Notes: generated by a model not told the origin, from the sequence alone. 64,000 bases of DNA from Bacteroidetes bacterium HLUCCA01 (GCA_001314545.1 LIHN01000021.1:186001-250000), one strand, 5' to 3'; shown: positions 43,327-52,952, counted from the stretch's first letter. Program-made: numbers and translations.

Positions 43327-45792
43327 CTAGGCACCAATATACTTATACAACATCTTAGCTACCACATCTTGTTGCACAGGTTTAGCCAGAAAATCATCCA
43401 TTCCCGCATCCATACAACGCTCCTTGTCTTCCGCCACAACGCCGGCGGTCAGCGCAATGATTACGGCATCATGATTACGACTCCGAAGGGTACGCGTGGC
43501 CTCAAGACCGTCCATTTCGGGCATATGAACATCCATCAGGATCACATCCACCGGATTGTTCATCGCTATATCCACGGCGATTTTCCCATTTTCGGCCATC
43601 AGGATATGTGCATCCGGGATAAGCTTGTTCAGCACAAGCCGGATCAGATTGGCGTTCAACGGGATATCTTCGGCAATCAGAATGGTGGGTGAGGGTATAA
43701 AACTCAGGCCAGTACTGCCTGTGCGGGTCTTCACCATATCTTTTTTATGAACGCTGTGACGGTGACCGCGTACCAGGGGTACATCGATGGAGAAGAAAAA
43801 TTCTGAGCCCTTGCCCGGCTCGGAACGGATGCCAATCTCACCGCCCATCTTGCCAACCAGCAGGTTGGAGATGACCAATCCCAGTCCGGTTCCTCCAAAA
43901 CGACGCGTTGTGGACCCGTCGGCCTGACTGAATGCCTTGAACAGATTTTCCCGGGCCTGCGGGGCAATACCAATCCCTGTATCGTGCACGGAAACCCGGA
44001 GTCTGCCCATTCCGCTGGGGAGTTCATCCAGCTTCAGTGCGAGGGTGACCGACCCCTCATCAGTAAATTTGACGGCATTGCTTACCAGGTTCAGAATGAC
44101 CTGATTGAGGCGATGGGGATCCACAACCACATTGAAATCCGTGGTTTCATCCACGTCCAGCACCAGATCCAGCTGCTTTCTGGAAGCCTGATATTTGAAC
44201 ATAAGCAGGGCTTTGTCGGCCAGCTCGTGAACATCCGCAGGAACCGGATCCAGGTCCAGCTTACCGGCTTCAATCTTGGAAAAGTCGAGGATATCGTTGA
44301 CAATATTCAGCAGCGACTGCGCGGAGATTTTCACCGTTTCCAGGTAGCGGTATTGCCGCTCGTTGAGCGTGGTATCAAACAGCAGCTCGGTGTAGCCGAT
44401 CACTCCGTTCAGTGGTGTTCGGATTTCATGACTCATATTAGCCAGAAACTGTGATTTTGCCTTGCTTGCCGCCACGGCGCGGTCCTTGGCCTCAATCAGC
44501 TCCCGGTCAATGCGAACCTTATCTATAGCGTCACTGAGCATGGTGGCAACCAGCCGGAGCTTGCTGATGTCGTCTTCAAACCAGGTCCGGTAGTCCCTGA
44601 CGGCATCAAAGCCGAAGAATCCGAGCGTGATACCCCGCAGGAAAATGGGGACTACCAAAATCGACTTGATATCCTGCTCTTTTAGAATCTGATATTCCAT
44701 GGAAGCCTCAGCTGGCATGGTATCAATATCATGAAAAAACACCGGGTAGTTCTGGGTAAGCTTACTTGTCCACCAGGGAATGTACTCCGCACTGAGGTCC
44801 TGCAAATTGTGGATTTGGGGCTCAATACCATCTTCCACCCATTCATGGGTGTTAGTTGCCACTGTACAGTCTTCATTGTAACGGAACAGATAGCTGCGGT
44901 CGGCGTTGAAAAATCGTCCGAACCGCTGCAGGATGGAGTCTACCTTCGCATCGAAGTTCTCATTGGTTACATTAATCAGGGAAGCCGAGGTCTCGGCAAT
45001 CAGCTGCTGAAACGCACCGTTCCGCTCCAGAAGCAGCTGCTGCTCTTTCTGCTCGGTAATATCCTGAAAAATGCCGTGTACATACACCGGTTTGCCGTCT
45101 TTGAGGGTAGGGTAACCCAGTACGCGAACCCATCGTTTATTGCCCCTGGCGGTTATAATGCGGGTCTGCACGTCAAAAGGCTCACCGGTAGCATACGAAT
45201 GATTGACGGCCTGAACCAGGGCTGCGTGGTTCTCTCCCCGGTCATAAAAATGAAATCGCGGAACGGAGTTGGCATCGAAGTCAGGCGGTACTTCATGGAT
45301 TTCCCTGGTTACTTCCGACCAGTAATCACGGTTGTTGACCAGATCTTTTTCCCAGCCGCCTACCCGGGCTATTCGGCCGGTACGGGCCAGCATATCCCGC
45401 GCTTCGCTGAGCTCACCATACTGGTCAGTCACATCGTAAATGGACACCGCAAGAGTGCCGTTGTCTATCGGAACGATGTCGGTTTTCAACCAGCGATGGG
45501 TGTAGCGCGAGTATTCGGTGGACTTACTGATTTTTTTGTCCCGAAGTACCTGCGTACAAAGTCCGAAAAAATCGACTTTCGCCTTGTCATCAATAGCCGG
45601 AATCATAGCTCTGAATCGTTGCCCGGTCAAATCGGTGTCCGGCGATTTGCCAAAAATATCCAGCATGGACCTGTTACAGCTCAGAAAACGGGCGTCCGTC
45701 ACAACCTCGTTTTCATACAAAGGCTCAAGAAGCATAAAACCGAAGGGGGCCTGCTCTAAAAAACTGCTGTAAAGTGACACATCGACCTGCAT
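43327..45792 (-). CDS. Hybrid histidine kinase, PAS-PAS-GAF-HisKA-HATPase-REC
   Basis: 821 residues, all soluble. PAS near 10-120 (ASPEP-like LEPLYENEVVTDARFLSCNR), a second PAS near 140-250 (GGWEKDLVNNRDYWSEVTREI, ending HGIFQDITEQKE), GAF near 265-420, HisKA with His in FLANMSHEIRTPLNGVIGY (near 457), HATPase with NLVSNAVKFTDEGSV, VHDTGIGIAPQ and GGTGLGLVISN, and a receiver near 695-815 with AEDIPLN, the phospho-Asp in ILMDVHMPEMDG, and Lys in LAKPV. All catalytic residues seem intact. No output domain follows, so phosphate should pass to another protein. Its stimulus is probably sensed in the cytoplasm by PAS/GAF. Confidence 0.93.
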   Translation of the reverse strand: MQVDVSLYSSFLEQAPFGFMLLEPLYENEVVTDARFLSCNRSMLDIFGKSPDTDLTGQRFRAMIPAIDDKAKVDFFGLCTQVLRDKKISKSTEYSRYTHRWLKTDIVPIDNGTLAVSIYDVTDQYGELSEARDMLARTGRIARVGGWEKDLVNNRDYWSEVTREIHEVPPDFDANSVPRFHFYDRGENHAALVQAVNHSYATGEPFDVQTRIITARGNKRWVRVLGYPTLKDGKPVYVHGIFQDITEQKEQQLLLERNGAFQQLIAETSASLINVTNENFDAKVDSILQRFGRFFNADRSYLFRYNEDCTVATNTHEWVEDGIEPQIHNLQDLSAEYIPWWTSKLTQNYPVFFHDIDTMPAEASMEYQILKEQDIKSILVVPIFLRGITLGFFGFDAVRDYRTWFEDDISKLRLVATMLSDAIDKVRIDRELIEAKDRAVAASKAKSQFLANMSHEIRTPLNGVIGYTELLFDTTLNERQYRYLETVKISAQSLLNIVNDILDFSKIEAGKLDLDPVPADVHELADKALLMFKYQASRKQLDLVLDVDETTDFNVVVDPHRLNQVILNLVSNAVKFTDEGSVTLALKLDELPSGMGRLRVSVHDTGIGIAPQARENLFKAFSQADGSTTRRFGGTGLGLVISNLLVGKMGGEIGIRSEPGKGSEFFFSIDVPLVRGHRHSVHKKDMVKTRTGSTGLSFIPSPTILIAEDIPLNANLIRLVLNKLIPDAHILMAENGKIAVDIAMNNPVDVILMDVHMPEMDGLEATRTLRSRNHDAVIIALTAGVVAEDKERCMDAGMDDFLAKPVQQDVVAKMLYKYIGA

Positions 45793-45854
45793 TAATTCCC
45801 CATAAAGTCAAATAGTGGATCCGTACAGAAAATACTACGCATCCAGCTTCAGTC

Positions 45855-45972
45855 CTAATCTATCGGTTAGGTTCTCGACCATTTCCGGCATCAACTAAAT
45901 AAAAAAAGCCACGCTAATCTATCAGCCTGGTTCCCGGCCCTCTCCTGCATCAGCTAAATAAAAAAAGCCACC
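45855..45972. repeat. Two tandem 59-bp repeats containing an A/T tract
   Basis: CTAATCTATC starts each unit at 45855 and 45914, and both end in CTAAATAAAAAAAGCCAC. They differ at about ten positions. The second unit supplies the T-tract and one stem arm of the terminator at 45957-45993; the first holds only half of such a structure. Confidence 0.85.
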
Positions 45973-45993
45973 GGGCTACTACACCCGATGGCT
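45957..45993 (-). terminator. Rho-independent terminator of the trx-osmC operon, minus strand
   Basis: Stem arms AGCCACCGGG (45966-45975) and CCCGATGGCT (45984-45993) pair with one mismatch around an 8-base loop. On the minus strand the stem is followed by a run of seven T residues. It lies about 190 bp after the osmC stop; nothing else is seen in 45994-46184. Confidence 0.75.
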
Positions 45994-46184
45994 TACTGTT
46001 TTCACCTTCACTACTAAGAATCGGATGCCCGTGCAGGTCACGCCGGCCTGCAGACGGGCATCACAACCGGTGGATAGCGATCTGCAGGAGAACAGATGCA
46101 TCCGAAGACCGTGCCGTATGTCAAACGGGGAGGGTTACAACAACAACACCACACCCCTCCCTGGGACCAGCCTCTGTACCGGTT

Positions 46185-46628
46185 TTACCCCGTCACCACA
46201 CGGGGTTCAAATTGAATTTCTGATTTAATGGATCTTGAAATCAAACAGATATGCTCAGCTTTTTCCAGCAGTCGTATACCTTTTGCCTCCTGAGCGGCAT
46301 CGGCCACGGTCAGTACCGGTCGGAGTATCACTTTTTCCATGATAAACTTCCCGTCAACCTTACGCATGACCCCTTCACTTTCAATCTGAAGGTCCTCAAA
46401 CGGAAATTTGGAATATTCGGCTATGGCCAGAAACGAGGTGAGCAGACAGCTGACCACCGAGGCCGTATACAGGTGCTCGGGCGACCAAACGCCGGCAACG
46501 CCCCCATCGAACTCAGGCGGGGTGGCCACTTCAATGGTTTCGGTCAGGTCCGGCGAGGAGAGTACCCCCTTGCGACCTCCCGACCATTTCAGGTTCACGG
46601 CATAGCTGTGTTCATCAAACGAGCTCAT
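46185..46628 (-). CDS. OsmC/Ohr-family protein
   Basis: 147 residues from 46628 (46637 adds three). The family layout is clear: GVWSPEHLYTASVVSCLLTSFLAIAEYS with the first reactive Cys, and LLEKAEHICLISRSIKS with the second. These two cysteines reduce organic hydroperoxides in OsmC/Ohr proteins, using lipoyl or thiol donors. The gene overlaps the thioredoxin gene by 14 nt, so the two are translated together, and thioredoxin may re-reduce its disulfide. It acts in the cytoplasm. This subfamily is closer to the general OsmC group than to Ohr. Confidence 0.9.
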   Translation of the reverse strand: MSSFDEHSYAVNLKWSGGRKGVLSSPDLTETIEVATPPEFDGGVAGVWSPEHLYTASVVSCLLTSFLAIAEYSKFPFEDLQIESEGVMRKVDGKFIMEKVILRPVLTVADAAQEAKGIRLLEKAEHICLISRSIKSEIQFEPRVVTG

Positions 46629-46947
46629 AATCGGCAACTTTTTGTTTTATAATCGCTTCCAGTTGACTGGCCTGCACTACCCCGGCCTGCTGCCAGAGGA
46701 TGTGACCATTTTTAAACAGGATGAGCGTGGGAATTCCGCGCACCTGATACTGAATGGAAGCAGCGGGATTTTTTTCGGCATCAATTTTAATAATCTGGAG
46801 GGCGTCGCCCATGCGCGACTTCACTTCCTGAAGAATCGGCGTCATCATTTTACAGGGCATACACCAGTCGGCATAAAAATCGACCAGCACGGGGGTATCG
46901 CCTTTGATCAGCTCGGAAAAAGATTTTGAAACGGTTTCAGCAGACAT
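46615..46947 (-). CDS. Thioredoxin with WCMPCK active site
   Basis: A 110-residue classic thioredoxin fold with no signal peptide: VLVDFYADWCMPCKMMTPIL near residue 18-37, a conserved cis-Pro in RGIPTLILFKNGHIL (near 72), and a helical tail. The active site is CMPC rather than the usual CGPC, which should alter redox potential. It would reduce disulfides in cytoplasmic proteins, possibly including its overlapping neighbour, OsmC. It lies 245 bp after the Crp/Fnr gene with a degenerate repeat between, so it may have its own promoter. Confidence 0.93.
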   Translation of the reverse strand: MSAETVSKSFSELIKGDTPVLVDFYADWCMPCKMMTPILQEVKSRMGDALQIIKIDAEKNPAASIQYQVRGIPTLILFKNGHILWQQAGVVQASQLEAIIKQKVADYELV

Positions 46948-47056
46948 AGCTTCTATGGTGTTGTTTAGCTTTGTGATTCTACATTCTGACGTAAAGCTAC
47001 AACCCCTGGAAACCCCGTTCCGTCACTTAAGTTACATTCGTGATTTTTTTTAGTGA

Positions 47057-47190
47057 CCGGATGAAAAGGCGGTGCTCCTGTGAAAAGGTGTTACACCGGT
47101 AAAAAAACGTGCGCCGGTTGAAAAAGTGGTAGTCGGGAAAACGATAGTACTCCGGCAAAAAAGACCGTACGCCGGATGAAAAATTTGGCG
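47057..47190. repeat. Degenerate ~20-bp tandem repeats between crp/fnr and trx
   Basis: About seven units of roughly 18-20 bp built around CCGGnTGAAAAA (for example CCGGATGAAAAGG at 47057, CCGGTTGAAAAAG, CCGGCAAAAAAG, and CCGGATGAAAAAT at the end). The pattern is clear but irregular in length. It fills most of the gap between the regulator stop (47193) and the thioredoxin start. Confidence 0.6.
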
Positions 47191-47192
47191 CG

Positions 47193-47816
47193 TTACAACA
47201 GCGTAATCTGATTCCGGCTGAGTTTAACCAATCCCTCTTTCTCCATTTGCTTGAGCAGTCGGGAGACCACCACCCGGGCCGTCCCCAGCGCATTTGCCAG
47301 CTCCTCGTGGGTGATAGCAATCGTTTTCTTCCCCGCTGCGGTCGCCATTTTTTCCAGCAGTTCAGCCATCCGTTGGTCCATTTTCTTGAACGCCACAGCA
47401 TTAATCACATCCAGCAGCTCCTCGAAACGCTGGTGATAGATCCGGAATATGAAATGGGTCCAGGCGGGATGCTCCTGCAGCAGCGGACCGAGTCGGGTGA
47501 CCGGAACCATCAGGATTTCAGCGTCCTCATCGCACTCCACACGAATTTTGCTGACCTCGTTGAAAAGTCCGCCCAGGACCGACATAATGCAGGTCTCGCC
47601 GGCCTTCAGGTAGTACAGCAGCATTTCACGGATGTCATCGTCTGACTGAAATACCTTCAGACTGCCTGACAGCACGATGGGGACACTGGCAATGGTGGCA
47701 TGTTCATTCAGCAGGATATCGCCTTTCCTGTAGCGTTTCACTGTTCCGACGTTCCGAAGTTCCTCGATGAGCTCCTCCGACTGGCGGAAATCGGGGATAA
47801 ATTTAAGTTGATTCAT
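47193..47816 (-). CDS. Crp/Fnr-family transcriptional regulator
   Basis: 207 residues from 47816 (a longer start at 47858 would run through the upstream terminator). The cyclic-nucleotide-like domain has VKRYRKGDILLNEHATIASVP and GETCIMSVLGGLFNEVSKIRVECDEDAEILMVP; the C-terminal helix-turn-helix reads ITHEELANALGTARVVVSRLLKQMEKEGLV. No Fnr-type cysteine cluster is present and the cAMP pocket Arg/Ser pair is absent, so the ligand is unknown; many Bacteroidota relatives respond to redox or NO with heme. It could control the downstream thioredoxin-OsmC genes. Confidence 0.9.
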   Translation of the reverse strand: MNQLKFIPDFRQSEELIEELRNVGTVKRYRKGDILLNEHATIASVPIVLSGSLKVFQSDDDIREMLLYYLKAGETCIMSVLGGLFNEVSKIRVECDEDAEILMVPVTRLGPLLQEHPAWTHFIFRIYHQRFEELLDVINAVAFKKMDQRMAELLEKMATAAGKKTIAITHEELANALGTARVVVSRLLKQMEKEGLVKLSRNQITLL

Positions 47817-47833
47817 GGATACTGATTCGGGGG

Positions 47834-47854
47834 AAAAAGGCCGGGGTGCCGGCC
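47834..47854 (-). terminator. Rho-independent terminator after the PKD-repeat gene, minus strand
   Basis: A perfect GGCCGG/CCGGCC stem (47839-47844 and 47849-47854) with a 4-base loop is followed on the minus strand by five T residues. It lies 47 bp after the PKD gene stop and 18 bp before the Crp/Fnr start, so it separates the two transcripts. Confidence 0.8.
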
Positions 47855-47900
47855 TCATTCCTCATATAAAAACGGGGTTTGGGGATAGCTTGGGTGTGGA

Positions 47901-50900
47901 TCATTCAACCGTCACGGTAACCGGCAGGATGAGGTCGTCACGACCCGTAACGCGGTCGTTATCACGGATAATAAGTTCGAAGGTGTTCACGCCCTGTCGG
48001 ACCGGCAGCTGCGCGGAGCTGCCCCGGGCGAGGGTCTCGCCGGAGCCGGAACGTTGCCAGGTAAAGGTAACGGCGGCATCGGCAGGACGATTAAGTTGCG
48101 GAGCCCGAACCAGAACGGTGCTGTTAACCGGATTATACGTGGCGGATACATCGATACGATCGGCGTTGGCCTGCAGCGCGGGCAGCATTGGGACTTCGAA
48201 GCCGTACACTGCCAGCACCGGAGTATCCTCACCCCGAGGCTGCCATCCTACAAACAGCCGGGCCGTTTCATCCCCGGCGTTGCTCCCGTCCGCCTCCCCG
48301 GCAACCCAAACAGAAGCACCCGTCAGCCCCGCAGGGAGCCCCTCACCTACCAGCGCCTCCCCCGGCGTAAACACCTGCCCCGCACCCCATCCCCCGGAGT
48401 CCAGCAACACAAACCCATCCGGCAGCGAAAGCTCCTCGGCGCTGATCGCCGTTCCGGCCACCACCACCTGGGGCAAAGCCACCCGCGGCACCGGAACACC
48501 GCGCACATTCAGCACCCTGCGCACCGACGCCACCGAATTCGACAACCCAAGCCCGTTATCCTGGCTCAGCGTAATATCGTAGCGGGCTCCGCGGGCCGTA
48601 AACCGAAGGCTGCGGCCCCCGTCCTCCACGCGCGCATCATCCCCGTCCAGCTCCCCGCCGTTGACCACCCACGCAGACACGACCGCGTTCCCGGCCCTGT
48701 CCGCCACATCGGCCGCCTGCACCGTCACCTCCTCCCCGGCATACACCACGTCCGGCAGCGTAAATTCCGGCTCCGGAGCCGGACTCACCAGTACCTCGCC
48801 CGAAAGGCGTACCTCGCTGTTACCTACCCCGGCATCGTCACGGGCAATCAGCTCAACCCGGTGCGTACCAAACTCGCCGACCGGCATGGGAACGGTGAGT
48901 CCCTCGCCGATTTCCTCTCCGTTGAACAGCCAGGTAAACCGACCGATGTAGCCGTCGGGATCAGCGGAACCCTCGGCCGACAACCGGAACGGCCGGTGAC
49001 GGGGATGTTGCTCGGGCAGGTTCCAGCTGAGTTGTGGAGCCGCATTGACCCGGACTACACGGGTAAGGCTGTTCAGACTGCATCCGGCCTGGTTATCGGT
49101 GTTAATCACCAGCTCGATTTCATAGCGGCCCGGCTCCTGCGGGGTGTAGGTATTGCGCATCCCGGTCAGGGCGGCAACCTCCTCACCGTCTTTGCGAACC
49201 GTCCATCGGGTGCTGGTAATGGTATCTTCCGACTCGCTCTGTGAGCCGTCCAGGGTGATGGTCTGGCCCGGGGCAACTACGGAGGGGACCTCGAATTGTG
49301 CCATCGGTGCAGCTACCACGGTTACCAGGGCGGTGGCCTGACTGATATTCGGACAGTTGCCCGTACCCGATCCGGTTATGGTCAGGGTGACACGGTAGGT
49401 TCCGGGACGGGTGAACAAATGGGTGGTTTTCTCGCCCACTGCGGAGTTCATGTCTCCGAAGTCCCAGCTATAGGAACCGATCATGCCGTTGGGATCGGTG
49501 CTGCCGCTGCCGTCAAAGGTGATCGGACTGTTGGCGCAGACGGTGAATTCACTGCCCTGAATACGGGCCTGCGGGGAGCCTTCAATGATGACGGGAATCT
49601 GTCGGCGGGCGGGGGTTTCATTGAAACCATCATCCAGGGTGATACTTGCCGTGTAGCGACCGGGATCGGCGTAGCTGTGTACCGGATTGGGTTCGTTGCT
49701 GGTGTTCCCATCGCCGAAATCCCACAGGGTCTGGAAGCTGTCGCCGTCGGGGTCAAAGCTTCGGGCTCCGGAGAAGATGATGACCTGGTCGGTACACGAC
49801 TCAATCACCTCATCTACTACGGCTACCGGTGCGCGGTTAATCAGGATTTCGATACGCTCGGTCACCCGACTGTTGGAAAGGTCCTCGGTATCATCAATGC
49901 GGAGGCTGATGGAATGTACACCGGGCTCGGGCGCTGTCCAGCGGAATGCCGATCCGGTTCGGGTTTGCCCGTCGGGGAGGGTCCAGGTGTAGCGCAAGTT
50001 GTCTCCGTCCGGATCATAACTCTCGGATGCGTCAAGAAGCACCGTCATATCGTTGGACCGGATGCGGGTTTCGGTGACCAGTACCGGCTCCTGGTTTACG
50101 CGAATACTGCCCGTTTGGGTGGTAACGGAGTTAGAAAGACCCTCGCCGTCGTCTGCGATGATGGTAAAGTACACCTCGCCCGCTTCACCGAATTCCCGTT
50201 GCACTGAAGCTCCGTCCAACGAAATACCGTCACTGAATTCCCATCGGATATCCAGGTTTTCGTTGTCGGTATCGTAGGTGGAGGTCGCATCAAAGATGGT
50301 GGTTTGTCCCGGAGCGGTAACCACGGGATCCGTCTGGTAGGCAATCACGGGAGCGTGGTTTACCCGCACGGTTACCGAAGCGTTGTCTGAGGCGTCTTCG
50401 AAGGGCGTATCATCACGTACCGTGACATTCAGGTTGTGTAGTCCCGGCTGGTTGATGGTGTATTCGGTGCGGGCATCGGAACCGATTTCCGTGCCGTTGT
50501 GCGACCATGAAAAGCGGAGGGGGTCGCCGTCAGGATCGGTGCTGGCGGAAGCGTCAAGGGCTATGGGTTGTCCGGGCGCAACAATGGCAGGGGCGGTGGC
50601 CTGTGCCACGGGGTTTTTGTTTACCCGAATCTGGTGGGTTGTGCTTTGCCGGCTGTTGGGCACGTTGGTACCGTCGTCAACGGTAAGGGTGACGGTGTAG
50701 GTGCCGTGCCGGGTATAGGTATGGGTCGGGACGGACCCGGTGGAGGTGTTGCCGTCGCCAAAGTCCCACTCGTAGGCTTCAATTTGCTGATCGGCATCGG
50801 TGCTGCCGCTTGCGTCAAAGGTGACGATGGGATTGTTGGTGAAATCGGTGGCCGCAATGCGGGGCTCCGGAGCGGCGTTCACAATCACTTCACGCGCGAG

Positions 50901-52952
50901 CGTTTGAACGGAGTTGTCAACCTGTTCACCGTCGTTGGCCGTAAGGGTAATGGTGTAGGTGCCGGGGGTGGAGAAGCTGACCTCCTGGACAGGACCGCTG
51001 AGCTGTCGGCCGTCGGAAAGCTCCCAGGAATAGGCCAGTTCATCGCCGTCGGGATCGCTGCTTGCACCGGCATCCAGGGTGAGCACCTGCTCCGGGGCCA
51101 GATAGGTGGGAATATCGAAGGCAGGTACCGGAGCGGCGTTGATTTTATAGCGAACTTCGGTGGTGTACTCCGCGTTGTCAGTGCCGGAGTTATCGTTTAC
51201 CCGAAGCATCAGGCTGTAGCTTCCCGGCTCGGTATGCCGTACCGTGGTTTCCGTACCGGAAGCCGGTTCCTGCACACCGCTTCCCTCCCAGGTGAACGTT
51301 AACTGGTCACCGTCGGCATCCAGAGCGTTGACCACCGTAACCGGACTTTCCACGCCTCGGGCAACGACCGTCTCATAACGGATTTCGGCGTAGGGCTGGG
51401 TGTTGACCACAATGGGCAGGAATTCTACGGTCTGGGTACAGCTGGCGTTGGACTCATTATCGCTTAACACCAGCCGGACGTTAAAACGACCAGACACGCT
51501 GGTGGAAAAGGTGAAGGTAGGGGTGTTGCCACGCAGGTCATCGTTCACAAACCACTGGTAGCGCAGGTCGCGGCCTTCGGGATCGTACGACATACTCGCA
51601 TCCAGGGTAATCCGCTCCCCGGGCGCCACAATCGGTCGGTAATTATTAACCTGGGCAAAGGGCGGGGTGTTTACCAGGAGCTCACCGGAAGCTGCCACAA
51701 ACTCAGGCACATGCCGGCCCCGCGTGGGTACCAGCACCTGATACGCATATCGGCCATAATCGCTGAAGGTGTGACGGAAAGATGCACCGGTGTAGCGGGT
51801 ATCGTCGATCTCCCACTGAGCTTCATCTACATTCAGGGAAAAACCCCGGTACCCTGCTTCCAGACCGTACACCAGGCACTCATCGCCCGGCACCTGGGTG
51901 ATATCCGGGGTGCCTGCCGTAGTCTCGTTCAGAATAATGGGATCGTAGACAAAGGGTACGATCTCGTTCACGCCCATCAGCACCCGGTTATTGACCCGCA
52001 TGCTGGATCCGGTCATTTCCACGGCCCAGGAATTGGGTTTTCCATAGCGATTCAGCTGAAAATCTGTCCACTGCTCGAAAAGGGGATGGGTTTCGCCGAA
52101 GGCATCCATCAGATAGACCTGGCTGTCTTCCTGTCCGTCTACCCGAAGCAGCGGAGGCGGCGAGTCCGACCAGAGCGGTCTGAACTGAAACCGGTTGTTG
52201 GGGCCCGACTGATACAAACCTACGGCAAGGTTAAGGGTGATAAGCTCCCAGTCTTCTGCGCCGGGACCGGTAATCCTCAGCTTGAAATCGTTCACATCAT
52301 TGCCGTCATCGGTACGTACCCGTACGATGAATCCGTTGACACTGCCCGACTCCCCGAGCTGAAAAAACGGCACCCACCGGTTCAGAAAGCGGTCTTCCGC
52401 TGCGGCTGATACCGACTCAAGGGCCGTTGCCGCTGATTCCGACGGGGTAATGGCACGACGATCCAGCTCATAGAGGCTGTCGAAAGGATACAGCTGAAAT
52501 GTGGTTACCGTGCTGGGCTGGCCCTGGAGTACATCGGCAAAGCCTCCCAGCCCGGCGTCAAATACTTCAACCGTAGCAGGCCGGGGATTCTGCACCCCTT
52601 CGGCCGGACGAAACCAGTAGTCGTACTGGTTGGTCCGGTCGCCGGAGGTAATGGTGGTAGACCGACCTGAAATCGAAAAGTATACTTCCTGGGCGATGAC
52701 AGAGGGCGGAATGCATAAAATCATCCCCATCACAGCCGCTACAAGGCTGTGGGCAAGCAACCGGCGCTTAGCGGTGGCGTTGTTCCGTACACCAGCCTGA
52801 TGCATTGCAGGCTGGACCATGCGGCCGGGCCGGACCGCACCCGTTCCCGGTCGGTTAGATTGATTTTGGTCAGGGTTCAGACGGGCATGCCGGACCGCGC
52901 GGGTCGGCTGACTGGATGAACAGACCGCCGCAGGTGAGGTGAAATTCGCCAT
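47901..52952 (-). CDS. Giant secreted PKD-repeat protein
   Basis: 1683 residues from 52952. A signal region (RRLLAHSLVAAVMGMILCIPPSVIAQE) lies around residues 65-90. The N-terminal ~350 residues form a unique beta-rich domain. From about 400 there are some twelve PKD-type beta-sandwich repeats, visible by the SYDPDGD/STDPDGD stretches and WDFGDGNTS motifs; the last two or three are degenerate. No T9SS sorting tail is seen; it ends DLILPVTVTVE. PKD arrays make extended surface or matrix proteins. It follows the FecR-domain gene by 20 nt and is the last gene of the HK-FecR-PKD operon, which a terminator ends. Confidence 0.9.
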   Translation of the reverse strand: MANFTSPAAVCSSSQPTRAVRHARLNPDQNQSNRPGTGAVRPGRMVQPAMHQAGVRNNATAKRRLLAHSLVAAVMGMILCIPPSVIAQEVYFSISGRSTTITSGDRTNQYDYWFRPAEGVQNPRPATVEVFDAGLGGFADVLQGQPSTVTTFQLYPFDSLYELDRRAITPSESAATALESVSAAAEDRFLNRWVPFFQLGESGSVNGFIVRVRTDDGNDVNDFKLRITGPGAEDWELITLNLAVGLYQSGPNNRFQFRPLWSDSPPPLLRVDGQEDSQVYLMDAFGETHPLFEQWTDFQLNRYGKPNSWAVEMTGSSMRVNNRVLMGVNEIVPFVYDPIILNETTAGTPDITQVPGDECLVYGLEAGYRGFSLNVDEAQWEIDDTRYTGASFRHTFSDYGRYAYQVLVPTRGRHVPEFVAASGELLVNTPPFAQVNNYRPIVAPGERITLDASMSYDPEGRDLRYQWFVNDDLRGNTPTFTFSTSVSGRFNVRLVLSDNESNASCTQTVEFLPIVVNTQPYAEIRYETVVARGVESPVTVVNALDADGDQLTFTWEGSGVQEPASGTETTVRHTEPGSYSLMLRVNDNSGTDNAEYTTEVRYKINAAPVPAFDIPTYLAPEQVLTLDAGASSDPDGDELAYSWELSDGRQLSGPVQEVSFSTPGTYTITLTANDGEQVDNSVQTLAREVIVNAAPEPRIAATDFTNNPIVTFDASGSTDADQQIEAYEWDFGDGNTSTGSVPTHTYTRHGTYTVTLTVDDGTNVPNSRQSTTHQIRVNKNPVAQATAPAIVAPGQPIALDASASTDPDGDPLRFSWSHNGTEIGSDARTEYTINQPGLHNLNVTVRDDTPFEDASDNASVTVRVNHAPVIAYQTDPVVTAPGQTTIFDATSTYDTDNENLDIRWEFSDGISLDGASVQREFGEAGEVYFTIIADDGEGLSNSVTTQTGSIRVNQEPVLVTETRIRSNDMTVLLDASESYDPDGDNLRYTWTLPDGQTRTGSAFRWTAPEPGVHSISLRIDDTEDLSNSRVTERIEILINRAPVAVVDEVIESCTDQVIIFSGARSFDPDGDSFQTLWDFGDGNTSNEPNPVHSYADPGRYTASITLDDGFNETPARRQIPVIIEGSPQARIQGSEFTVCANSPITFDGSGSTDPNGMIGSYSWDFGDMNSAVGEKTTHLFTRPGTYRVTLTITGSGTGNCPNISQATALVTVVAAPMAQFEVPSVVAPGQTITLDGSQSESEDTITSTRWTVRKDGEEVAALTGMRNTYTPQEPGRYEIELVINTDNQAGCSLNSLTRVVRVNAAPQLSWNLPEQHPRHRPFRLSAEGSADPDGYIGRFTWLFNGEEIGEGLTVPMPVGEFGTHRVELIARDDAGVGNSEVRLSGEVLVSPAPEPEFTLPDVVYAGEEVTVQAADVADRAGNAVVSAWVVNGGELDGDDARVEDGGRSLRFTARGARYDITLSQDNGLGLSNSVASVRRVLNVRGVPVPRVALPQVVVAGTAISAEELSLPDGFVLLDSGGWGAGQVFTPGEALVGEGLPAGLTGASVWVAGEADGSNAGDETARLFVGWQPRGEDTPVLAVYGFEVPMLPALQANADRIDVSATYNPVNSTVLVRAPQLNRPADAAVTFTWQRSGSGETLARGSSAQLPVRQGVNTFELIIRDNDRVTGRDDLILPVTVTVE

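Noticed and set aside
44731-45759. 342-codon plus-strand ORF opposite the hybrid kinase
   Set aside because: Long, but antisense to a kinase with complete catalytic motifs; G+C-rich codon bias produces such mirror frames.
47057-47190. Possible CRISPR array
   Set aside because: Repeats are only ~20 bp, differ from each other and have no unique spacers of constant length; no cas genes are nearby.
48054-50207. Long plus-strand ORFs (up to 396 codons) opposite the PKD protein
   Set aside because: Mirror frames caused by the repetitive, G+C-rich PKD coding sequence; products are rich in Arg, His and Pro without domain features.
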